Shown here one piece after another: positions 1 to 5,208 of a stretch of DNA of 6,127 nt (its first letter is position 1; every line of letters starts with the position of its first letter). The notes beneath the pieces were generated by a model. The model was not told the origin of the DNA. It worked only from the letters and a program-made list of their open reading frames with translations, and searched no databases. This DNA is from Lachnospiraceae bacterium (GTDB lineage Bacteria; Bacillota_A; Clostridia; Lachnospirales; Lachnospiraceae): positions 1 through 6,127 of the forward strand of contig JAGOGN010000095.1 of NCBI GenBank assembly GCA_017996675.1, given 5' to 3'. A program made the position numbers and the translations under genes.

Positions 1-1320
1 AAGCTGCACCCATTGCAAGAGCAAATTGAACAGGTAACAAAGTGGAGACAGATCGGTTTAGGTTTAATGGGTATTGCAGATATGTTGATTCAGATGGGAA
101 TCATTTATGGAAGCGAAAAAGCAATCGAACTATCTGAACAAATCAGCTTTTTTATGATGGACCGCGCAATTGCTGCATCCGCAAAGATGGCTCGGAAGTT
201 GGGAGCTTTTCCAATGTGTGATATAAAGCAAATCATGGAATCCCCTTTCTTTATGCAAAACACGACGGAAGAAACAAGAAAATTAGTGGAGGAATTTGGT
301 TTACGTAATTCCCAACTATTAACGATCGCTCCGACAGGAACGCTTTCTACCATGCTGGGAATTTCGGGTGGCATTGAGCCAATTTATGCAAATTATTATG
401 AGCGCACGACGCAGTCTTTACATGGTCATGATGTTACGTATCGAGTTTATACAAAGATTGTCGAAGACTATATGAAGCTTCATAATCTGAGTGAGGCAGA
501 TGAGTTACCGGATTATTTTGTCACAGCAATGGAACTGGATTATCACAGTCGTCTGAAGATGCAGGCTACCTGGCAAAAACATATTGATGCATCCATTTCG
601 TCAACAGTGAATGTACCAAACGAATTTAGTGTAAAGCAGGTAGAAGAACTATACTTTGAAGCATATGAATTAGGCTTAAAAGGCGTAACTTTATTTCGTG
701 ATGGCTGCAAACGTACCGGTATTCTAAACGTGAAGCCACAAAAAAAGGCTTATCCAGCTGCTGGTGAGGGATTGGCAAGAGGAGAGATTGTGCAGGTTTC
801 TGATGAAGTCATTGGTGCAAAGCGAAAACTGACTACAGGATGTGGAACTTTACATTGTATAGCTCTTTTTGATCCCAAAACAGGAGCTCTTTTAGAAACC
901 TATCTTAGCAAAGGATCGACAGGTGGCTGTAATAATTTTATGATTGGTTTGTCCAGAATGATATCAATCTGTGCACGAGCTGGAGTCGATCTTCGAACAA
1001 TTGTGGATCAGTTGGATTCTACAGGTGTATGCCCATCTTATGCAGTGCGACAGGCAACCAAGCGTGATACAAGTAAGGGGGCATGTTGCCCTATGGCAGT
1101 TGGAAATGCACTTTTGGATATGTATGAAGAGGTCAAGGCAGGAATCGCATTGGGAAATCAAACGAATTCAGAGAAGGCAATTTTTTCTGCTAAGATTGAG
1201 TCAACACAGAATCACGAAAATAATAAGGATAGTGGCCGTTGCCCAGAATGTGGGGAACAGTTAGTATTTGAAGGCGGCTGTAATATCTGTAAGTCCTGTG
1301 GATGGAGTAAATGTCTATAG
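1..1320 (+). CDS. nrdJ: Adenosylcobalamin-dependent (class II) ribonucleotide reductase, 3' part
   Basis: The frame is open from base 1, so the gene is cut at its 5' end; 439 codons remain. The product reduces ribonucleotides to deoxyribonucleotides in the cytoplasm using a B12-derived radical, without oxygen. Visible in fragment numbering: the large-subunit barrel motif RQIGLGLMGIADML near residues 16-29; the phosphate-binding loop APTGTLS at 110-116, followed by SGGIEP at 122-127; a TSCPD domain from about residue 277 to 376, with TGCGTLHC at its start and GACCPMAVGNALLDM near its end; and a tail with C414xxC417, C427xxC430xxC433 and C438. In the class II family such a cysteine-rich zinc-finger tail passes electrons to the active site. 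TSCPD plus this tail argues for NrdJ over class I NrdA. The substrate-cysteine and radical-site region is outside the window. No hairpin-plus-T-run terminator follows the stop, so readthrough into the next gene is possible. Confidence 0.93.
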   Translation, partial: KLHPLQEQIEQVTKWRQIGLGLMGIADMLIQMGIIYGSEKAIELSEQISFFMMDRAIAASAKMARKLGAFPMCDIKQIMESPFFMQNTTEETRKLVEEFGLRNSQLLTIAPTGTLSTMLGISGGIEPIYANYYERTTQSLHGHDVTYRVYTKIVEDYMKLHNLSEADELPDYFVTAMELDYHSRLKMQATWQKHIDASISSTVNVPNEFSVKQVEELYFEAYELGLKGVTLFRDGCKRTGILNVKPQKKAYPAAGEGLARGEIVQVSDEVIGAKRKLTTGCGTLHCIALFDPKTGALLETYLSKGSTGGCNNFMIGLSRMISICARAGVDLRTIVDQLDSTGVCPSYAVRQATKRDTSKGACCPMAVGNALLDMYEEVKAGIALGNQTNSEKAIFSAKIESTQNHENNKDSGRCPECGEQLVFEGGCNICKSCGWSKCL

Positions 1321-1346
1321 AAAGACTAGGTATCCAAACTGAATTG

Positions 1347-1355
1347 TGATACAAT
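1347..1355 (+). promoter_or_regulatory. Possible extended -10 promoter for the M28 peptidase gene
   Basis: TGA followed directly by TACAAT (1350-1355) is an extended -10 element with 5 of 6 consensus bases, lying 28 bases before the start codon. No good -35 is present at 17 bp (TAGGTA at 1327-1332), so activity would rest on the TGn extension. An imperfect inverted repeat (GTATC at 1330-1334, GATAC at 1348-1352) overlaps the -10. The call rests on sequence pattern only. Confidence 0.4.
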
Positions 1356-1383
1356 AAGAATCATTATTTGGGGAGGAAGAAAG

Positions 1384-2373
1384 ATGGATAGAAAAAGAGG
1401 TGCATTTCAAAAAGCGATTGGAACAGTTGTTGTTCTTTTGCTTATGGTGCAGTTGGCTGGGTGTGGTGCACAAAAGGAGCAGGCAGAAGTTTCTTTAAAG
1501 AAGCACGGGGATGTTGCATTTTCTTATGTTACGTATTTTCAGGATCATTTAGGTGAAAGACAGGCGGGAAGTGAGCGGGAACAACAAGCATTCCGGTATA
1601 TCAAATCTGAAATCCAGAAAATGGGATACGAGGATTCTGTAATTGAAAAGCAGTCATTTAAGATGTCAACTGGTGAATCCAGTCAGAATCTGACAGTTAA
1701 AAAAGAAGGAATTTCGAAGAAAGTCATTATCATTGGTGCACATTACGATTCTGTGGGAACAAAGGGTGTAGATGATAATGGTTCAGGTGTAGCGGCATTA
1801 TTGGAATGTGCAAAGAGAGCAAAGCAAATTGAAACACCTTATAGCTTCGAATTTGTTTTTTTTGGTGCAGAGGAAACAGGATTAGAGGGATCAACTCATT
1901 ATGTTGAGCAAATGAATAAAGCGGATAAAGAGAACCTGCTATTTGTCCTAAATATGGACAGTATTTTGGTCGGTGATAAAACGTATGCTTACAGCGGTAC
2001 GGCAGATGAAAAGGGAAAGATTTCCGGTACGGAATATTTACCAATTATTCAGGAGCTGGCGCTTGAAAATCAAATCAAGTTAGAAGAAAATCCTGGTAAA
2101 GATCCTGAGTACCCGACACCTACAACTGGCGATTGGAGTGATCATGCTCCGTTTGCAGCAGTTGGGATTCCTTATATTTATTTTGAAGCTACTAACTGGG
2201 ATATAGAACCATTTGATGGAATGGCTGAAACAAAAGCTTTAGGTAAAGTAATGCATACTTCAAGTGATGATCTTTCCGTTATTGAAAAAGTATTTCCAAA
2301 TCGGGCCAAAAAGAATCTTGTAACATTTACGACGCTTTTAAGCGCTGTTTTAGAATGTAGTGATTTTAAGTAA
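1384..2373 (+). CDS. M28-family zinc aminopeptidase-like lipoprotein
   Basis: This 329-residue exported metallopeptidase probably trims peptides on the outer face of the membrane. A basic N-terminus (KRGAFQK), a hydrophobic stretch at about residues 11-25 and the lipobox LAGC with Cys27 predict signal peptidase II cleavage and lipid anchoring. The catalytic domain carries the M28 two-zinc set. Likely ligands are H120 (GAHYDS), D131 (VDDNGSG, bridging), E164 with general base E163 (GAEETGLEGS), D192 (NMDS) and H291 (MHTSSDD). The family-typical WSDHAPFAAVGIP lies at 251-263. All expected catalytic residues are present, so the enzyme should be active. The start is set by GGAGG at 1372-1376, 7 bases before the ATG. 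Only 11 bp separate its stop from the corA-like gene, suggesting one transcript. The substrate cannot be read from sequence; an aminopeptidase is the usual activity, and other M28 members cut glutamate-capped or glutaminyl peptides. Confidence 0.9.
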   Translation: MDRKRGAFQKAIGTVVVLLLMVQLAGCGAQKEQAEVSLKKHGDVAFSYVTYFQDHLGERQAGSEREQQAFRYIKSEIQKMGYEDSVIEKQSFKMSTGESSQNLTVKKEGISKKVIIIGAHYDSVGTKGVDDNGSGVAALLECAKRAKQIETPYSFEFVFFGAEETGLEGSTHYVEQMNKADKENLLFVLNMDSILVGDKTYAYSGTADEKGKISGTEYLPIIQELALENQIKLEENPGKDPEYPTPTTGDWSDHAPFAAVGIPYIYFEATNWDIEPFDGMAETKALGKVMHTSSDDLSVIEKVFPNRAKKNLVTFTTLLSAVLECSDFK

Positions 2374-2384
2374 AGGACGTAAAC

Positions 2385-3320
2385 ATGAATATGGAGCAAG
2401 CAACCAATAAGCATAGTTATATTGTATCAAATCAGCAATTGGTGGAGGTAGAACCGACTTCTCTTTCCACTCAAGTATTAAGTATCATGATTGTTAGTCA
2501 GGATATTTTAGAAGAACAAGACTGGGCTGCACGGTATTTTGAGCAAAAGCGAAACCATCGTCCATTAAAGGAAATTCGATACTGTAAGCTGGAAATTCAT
2601 GAGGATGCGATACTTGGAACCATGAGAATTCCCAATAAGGAAGATTACGACCAGCATATCCGATTTGCGTTATATATGACAGAGAACAGGCTTGTTTTTA
2701 TCGATGATTCAAAGTTCGTACAAACAATTCTTGAGCGAATTTATCTGGGAAGATTTCAGTCTGAAATTAATTTGTCCATGATACTAGAGGAGTTTTTACT
2801 TCAGATAGTAGAAGGAGATCAGCATTTTTTGGCGTCTTTAGAAAAGAAAATTGAGACACTGGAAGAGGAGATTATCAGTCAGGAAGATAAGGATTATCAT
2901 TTGGAAATTCTGACTTTAAAGAAAGAAATATCCAGAATGAATCGTTATTATCATCAGTTATTTGATATGGTAGATGATTTACAGAGCTATTCACAAGATA
3001 ATCATCCTCTGACCTATCATATTTTCGAAAATAAAATCAATCGGCTTTTACAGGAAACCATTGATTTACGTGAGTATGCGATGCAGGTACAGGATGTTTA
3101 TATGTCTGAAATTGGAATTCGACAAAATAACGTTATGAAAATGCTTACTGTTGTGACGACAATCTTCCTTCCGCTTACACTACTGGTAGGATGGTATGGG
3201 ATGAACTTTGCAAATATGCCTGAGCTAACCTGGAAGTACGGGTATTTGGGCGTTGCACTAATCAGTATCGTGATTATAGTGCTGACGTTATGGATTATGA
3301 AGCGAAAGAAATGGATGTAA
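2385..3320 (+). CDS. corA: CorA-family divalent cation (Mg2+/Co2+) channel
   Basis: This 311-residue inner-membrane protein should form the pentameric CorA-type Mg2+ channel. The N-terminal two thirds is a soluble alpha/beta domain (about residues 1-120) followed by long charged helices (about 125-250) that make the cytoplasmic funnel. The first membrane segment (about 251-270, MKMLTVVTTIFLPLTLLVGW) ends in the signature Y271-G272-M273-N274. It is followed by the periplasm-side-type loop ANMPEL, a second membrane segment (about 286-304) and a basic C-terminal tail KRKKW. Length and order match the family. The GMN plus MPEL loop favours Mg2+/Co2+ transport over the ZntB-like Zn2+ branch, but ion choice is inferred. 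The start at 2385 has AAAGGA (2373-2378) in front, which overlaps the stop of the peptidase gene, so the two genes are probably co-transcribed and perhaps translationally coupled. No terminator is recognisable after the stop. Confidence 0.92.
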   Translation: MNMEQATNKHSYIVSNQQLVEVEPTSLSTQVLSIMIVSQDILEEQDWAARYFEQKRNHRPLKEIRYCKLEIHEDAILGTMRIPNKEDYDQHIRFALYMTENRLVFIDDSKFVQTILERIYLGRFQSEINLSMILEEFLLQIVEGDQHFLASLEKKIETLEEEIISQEDKDYHLEILTLKKEISRMNRYYHQLFDMVDDLQSYSQDNHPLTYHIFENKINRLLQETIDLREYAMQVQDVYMSEIGIRQNNVMKMLTVVTTIFLPLTLLVGWYGMNFANMPELTWKYGYLGVALISIVIIVLTLWIMKRKKWM

Positions 3321-3368
3321 GACAACCGCGAATAAGTAAAATAAATTGTATCAATTATAGAGGATATA

Positions 3369-3397
3369 TTGCAAAAATAGAGTGAATAATGTATAAT
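3369..3397 (+). promoter_or_regulatory. Sigma-A-type promoter for the acidic Cys-rich mini-protein
   Basis: TTGCAA (3369-3374), a 17-bp spacer and a perfect TATAAT (3392-3397) form a near-consensus vegetative promoter. Transcription should start around 3403-3405, giving a leader of about 120 nt before the start codon at 3524. The promoter makes the small gene independent of the upstream corA-like gene. Confidence 0.75.
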
Positions 3398-3422
3398 GAC
3401 ATCGTAATATAAACAACAATAA

Positions 3423-3492
3423 TAGAAGCAAAGATAACCAAGAGAGCGACCGATAAGGATACACTTGAGAATCTCTTTTTGTAGAAGCAAAG
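3423..3492 (+). repeat. Direct repeat of TAGAAGCAAAG, two copies 59 bp apart
   Basis: The 11-mer TAGAAGCAAAG occurs exactly at 3423-3433 and 3482-3492, both inside the leader of the acidic mini-protein gene. The second copy supplies the 5' arm of the hairpin before the ribosome binding site, so the first copy could compete for the same 3' arm (TTGCTT at 3499-3504). Chance recurrence in A-rich DNA is possible. Confidence 0.5.
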
Positions 3493-3510
3493 TAAAAATT
3501 GCTTTAGACA

Positions 3511-3516
3511 AGGAGG
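3511..3516 (+). promoter_or_regulatory. Perfect Shine-Dalgarno site that sets the mini-protein start
   Basis: AGGAGG lies 7 bases before the ATG at 3524 but only 4 bases before the GTG at 3521, so the ATG is the better start and the protein is 71 rather than 72 residues. This full-consensus site is the strongest evidence that the short ORF is translated. Confidence 0.8.
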
Positions 3517-3523
3517 TACTGTG

Positions 3524-3739
3524 ATGTCTGATTTTTTGAATGACTGGATTTGCTTTGAAATCCGTCTGGATCGTAAGAGAGAAGAACCGGGTTTAGGTAT
3601 TGGCGAAGTGGATGAACTATGTGACTGTGTATTATTTCATTGTAGAGAATATGTAGATTATTGTCTGTACGATGATGATGACGAATGTTGTGAAGAATAT
3701 TATGATGATTGTGAAGATGAAATTTATTGCACCTATTAA
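3524..3739 (+). CDS. Small acidic cysteine-rich protein of unknown function
   Basis: I do not recognise this 71-residue protein. It has 24 Asp/Glu against 5 Arg/Lys and 9 cysteines (10, 33, 35, 40, 47, 55, 56, 63, 69). The N-terminal half (DWICFEIRLDRKREEPGLG) looks ordinary and could fold. The C-terminal half is a run of Cys, Tyr and Asp/Glu, including D50-D53, C55-C56 and YYDDC. No signal peptide or membrane segment is seen, so it is probably cytoplasmic. The gene has its own near-consensus promoter, a perfect AGGAGG and a strong terminator, which supports a real, possibly highly expressed gene despite low complexity. Metal binding or buffering through Cys and carboxylates, or a redox-sensitive role, is conceivable from composition but not shown. 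The complementary strand is also open but gives only a His-rich shadow without a ribosome binding site. Confidence 0.75.
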   Translation: MSDFLNDWICFEIRLDRKREEPGLGIGEVDELCDCVLFHCREYVDYCLYDDDDECCEEYYDDCEDEIYCTY

Positions 3740-3748
3740 AAGAATGAG

Positions 3749-3791
3749 AAGGGCCAGCCATGCAGTGCTAATGCATGACGGGCCCTTTTTT
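3749..3791 (+). terminator. Intrinsic terminator after the mini-protein gene, possibly bidirectional
   Basis: AAGGGCC (3749-3755) pairs with GGCCCTT (3781-3787), and inside it CATGCA (3759-3764) pairs with TGCATG (3772-3777). A 3x3 internal loop lies between the helices and the apical loop is 7 nt. A run of six T (3786-3791) follows on the plus strand. Read on the minus strand the hairpin comes just after the rsmH stop but is followed only by CTCATTCTTTT, so it is weaker in that direction. Confidence 0.88.
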
Positions 3792-4842
3792 AGCGTATTG
3801 CAGTTCTTAATTTAGCAGATCTTGCACGAGGATTGGTCATGCATTCTTCTGATGAAGGGCGAATTGCATCTAGAGATATTTCAGAAAAAATGCCCTGTTT
3901 GTAGTATTCCTTAAAGGCTTTCTTGACCAGTCGATCTTCGCCAGAATGAAAGGTTAAAATGGCTACCTTCCCGTCCTTTGCCATGCAATCAGGAAGTTTG
4001 TTTAAAAAAGTATAGAGTTCTTCAAACTCATTGTTTACATCGATGCGAAGCGCCTGAAAACAACGCTGGCATGATTTCTTGATTTTATCTTCTTGATTTG
4101 CTTCTGGAATTTTACTTAAAGTGTCTGTAATAATTGCTCGTAAATCAGAAGTGGTTTCAATAGCAAGCCCTTTGGATAGTTGTGAGCAAATGGCTTGTGC
4201 AATTTGATGAGCATATGGTTCATCAGAATTCTCGAAAAGCATGCCTTCTAATTCTAATTGATCAATCTCTTTTAATCGCTCACTTGCAGAAATTCCCTTC
4301 GTAGGATCTAATCGCAAATCCAAAGGTCCTTGTGTTTTGTAGGAGAACCCTCTTGCCGGATTATCAATTTGCATCGAAGAAACTCCAAGATCTGCAAGAA
4401 TAAAGTCGAATTGCCCAAATTCTTTTACAATCTCATCAATAGTGGAATAGTTCTGATTATGAGGTGTAAATACAGAGGAGCCATACCCCAAATCTTCTAA
4501 GCGTTTTGTAGTCTTTGGCAATTCAAGTGCGTCAACATCTGTTGCATGTAAATGTCCTGAACCATTTAAACGGGATAAAAGTTCCTGTGCATGACCACCA
4601 TATCCTAAAGTACAGTCGAGACCTGTCTGACCAGGTTTTACATCGAGGAAATTTAGAATCTCGCTTAGACAGATTGGAATATGCATTCCAGCAGGTGTGC
4701 TTCCTTTTTGTATAATTTTTTCAATTGTATCGGTGTATTTGTCAGGCTGAAGTTCTTTATATTTCTCTTCAAATTTAGTAGGATGAGTTCCTTTATAGCG
4801 AACTCGTCTCTTATGGGTATTGTTTGTATTCGATGTATTCAT
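3790..4842 (-). CDS. rsmH: RsmH/MraW-type 16S rRNA (cytosine-N4)-methyltransferase, extended form
   Basis: This 350-residue SAM-dependent enzyme belongs to the family that adds the N4-methyl group to C1402 of 16S rRNA in the 30S decoding centre. Hallmarks in order: H54-I-P (substrate-side motif), SAM loop DCTLGYGGH at 76-84, acidic ribose contact TDVD at 101-104, catalytic-region DLGVSSMQID at 141-150 then NPARGFSY, QALRIDVNNE at 253-262, TFHSGEDRLVK at 287-297 and C-terminal NPRARSAKLR. The family norm is about 310 residues. The excess is a basic N-terminal segment of about 50 residues (KRRVRYKGTHPTKFEEKY near 11-28). The usual FHSLEDR is FHSGEDR here. No mraZ, ftsL or other dcw genes flank it, so it may be a second RsmH-like paralog with a shifted target. 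The ATG at 4842 fits the promoter, which leaves a leader of about 20 nt; the ribosome site (AAAGTGG) is weak. An internal ATG at 4686 lacks a well-spaced site. Confidence 0.9.
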   Translation of the reverse strand: MNTSNTNNTHKRRVRYKGTHPTKFEEKYKELQPDKYTDTIEKIIQKGSTPAGMHIPICLSEILNFLDVKPGQTGLDCTLGYGGHAQELLSRLNGSGHLHATDVDALELPKTTKRLEDLGYGSSVFTPHNQNYSTIDEIVKEFGQFDFILADLGVSSMQIDNPARGFSYKTQGPLDLRLDPTKGISASERLKEIDQLELEGMLFENSDEPYAHQIAQAICSQLSKGLAIETTSDLRAIITDTLSKIPEANQEDKIKKSCQRCFQALRIDVNNEFEELYTFLNKLPDCMAKDGKVAILTFHSGEDRLVKKAFKEYYKQGIFSEISLDAIRPSSEECMTNPRARSAKLRTAIR

Positions 4843-4868
4843 AAAATGACCACTTTCTCTTTTTTTTC

Positions 4869-4897
4869 ATGATAGCAGAAGCAAATGGTATTGACAA
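4869..4897 (-). promoter_or_regulatory. Sigma-A-type promoter for rsmH
   Basis: On the minus strand, TTGTCA (4897-4892), a 17-bp spacer and TATCAT (4874-4869) each match consensus at 5 of 6 positions. Transcription should begin near 4861-4863, inside a run of eight A residues (4867-4860 on this strand), about 20 nt before the start codon. Its -35 overlaps that of the rightward promoter. Confidence 0.72.
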
Positions 4898-4919
4898 GGA
4901 ATAGTTGATTTGTTACGAT
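4891..4919 (+). promoter_or_regulatory. Sigma-A-type promoter for the T-box leader and proS
   Basis: A perfect TTGACA (4891-4896), a 17-bp spacer and TACGAT (4914-4919, 4 of 6) predict a start near 4925-4927, about ten bases before the first helix of the T-box leader. That agreement supports the call. Confidence 0.75.
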
Positions 4920-4936
4920 ATTCTCAATATGAAAAA

Positions 4937-5190
4937 AGCGAAGAAAAGAAATAGTAGCGACGGAATATGTGCAGAGAGAAGACGTTTGGTGAAAGTCTTT
5001 CATAGAAAGTTCGTGAACCAGTCTTGGAGCTGATAATGAGGTGGCAGGAGTCATCCAGTTATTCCGGGTTCTCCCGTTATAGAGATCAGGTATAGATTTT
5101 TTGTACGAAGAGAGCGATTGTATCGAATTTAGGTGGTACCGCGGACCAATGAGTTCGCCCTAAGCATAGTGAATGCTTGGGGATTTTTTT
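4937..5190 (+). ncRNA. T-box riboswitch, tRNA-Pro responsive, controlling proS
   Basis: T-box leaders bind a matching tRNA and let transcription continue when it is uncharged. Stem I base: AGC (4937-4939) pairs with GCT (5029-5031) and AAGA (4941-4944) with TCTT (5022-5025). The specifier loop has AGTA (4953-4956) on its 5' side and GAA (5015-5017) followed by CCA (5018-5020), a Pro codon, on its 3' side. The distal part holds AGAGAG (4973-4978) and the stem AAGAC/GTCTT (4979-4983, 4995-4999) around a GGTG-containing loop. A CGGG/CCCG hairpin (5065-5076) lies in the stem II region. The T-box is AGGTGGTACCGCGG (5131-5144). The antiterminator pairs TTAGG (5129-5133) with CCTAA (5159-5163) and GCGGAC (5141-5146) with GTTCGC (5153-5158), leaving the classic 7-nt bulge. 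The bulge base in UGGU (5134-5137) fits an A discriminator, as in typical bacterial tRNA-Pro. Confidence 0.93.
5158..5190 (+). terminator. Regulated intrinsic terminator of the proS T-box
   Basis: CCCTAAGCAT (5158-5167) pairs over 10 bp, with one G-U pair, to ATGCTTGGGG (5173-5182) around a 5-nt loop, then A and seven T (5184-5190). Its 5' arm contains the bases that form the 3' strand of the antiterminator (through 5163), so the two folds exclude each other. Confidence 0.93.
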
Positions 5191-5208
5191 ATTTAAAGGA
5201 GAAAACAT

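Larger units (their letters stand above)
3404..3523 (+). promoter_or_regulatory. Long untranslated leader with hairpin potential, class unknown
   Basis: The stretch between the predicted start site and the small gene contains no plausible ORF and is long for a 71-codon gene. It can fold AAGAGA (3440-3445) against TCTCTT (3472-3477), the latter running into TTTTT, which resembles a weak intrinsic terminator with a 26-nt loop. A second hairpin pairs AAGCAA (3485-3490) with TTGCTT (3499-3504) just before the ribosome binding site. It matches no riboswitch class I recognise. A regulatory role is inferred from length and fold only. Confidence 0.35.

Noticed and set aside
971..1264. 97-codon open frame on the plus strand within nrdJ
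   Set aside because: It is out of frame with the conserved TSCPD and cysteine tail coding, with no recognisable protein features.
1330..1352. Terminator for nrdJ
   Set aside because: The inverted repeat is AT-rich and is followed by AATAAGAATC instead of a T-run, so intrinsic termination is unlikely.
3321..3368. Terminator after the corA-like gene
   Set aside because: Only a 4-bp ATTG/CAAT hairpin is visible near 3346-3356 and no T-run follows.
3098..3511. 137-codon open frame on the minus strand over the 3' end of the corA-like gene
   Set aside because: It is antisense to the conserved GMN membrane region of CorA, its product has no recognisable motif, and there is no promoter or ribosome site.
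3521..3523. GTG as start of the mini-protein
   Set aside because: It would leave only 4 bases after AGGAGG, whereas the adjacent ATG at 3524 has the normal 7-base spacing.
3504..3761. His-rich 85-codon open frame on the minus strand opposite the acidic mini-protein
   Set aside because: Its His/Asn richness is the mirror of GAT/GAA codons on the other strand. It has no convincing ribosome site and runs through the terminator hairpin, while the plus strand has a full set of expression signals.
4684..4686. Internal ATG giving a standard-length RsmH
   Set aside because: The nearest AAGGA is about 15 bases upstream, and the promoter and open frame support the longer form from 4842.
4839..5054. 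71-codon minus-strand open frame upstream of rsmH
   Set aside because: It lies across the T-box stem I and both promoters, which explain the sequence fully. Its product shows no family features.
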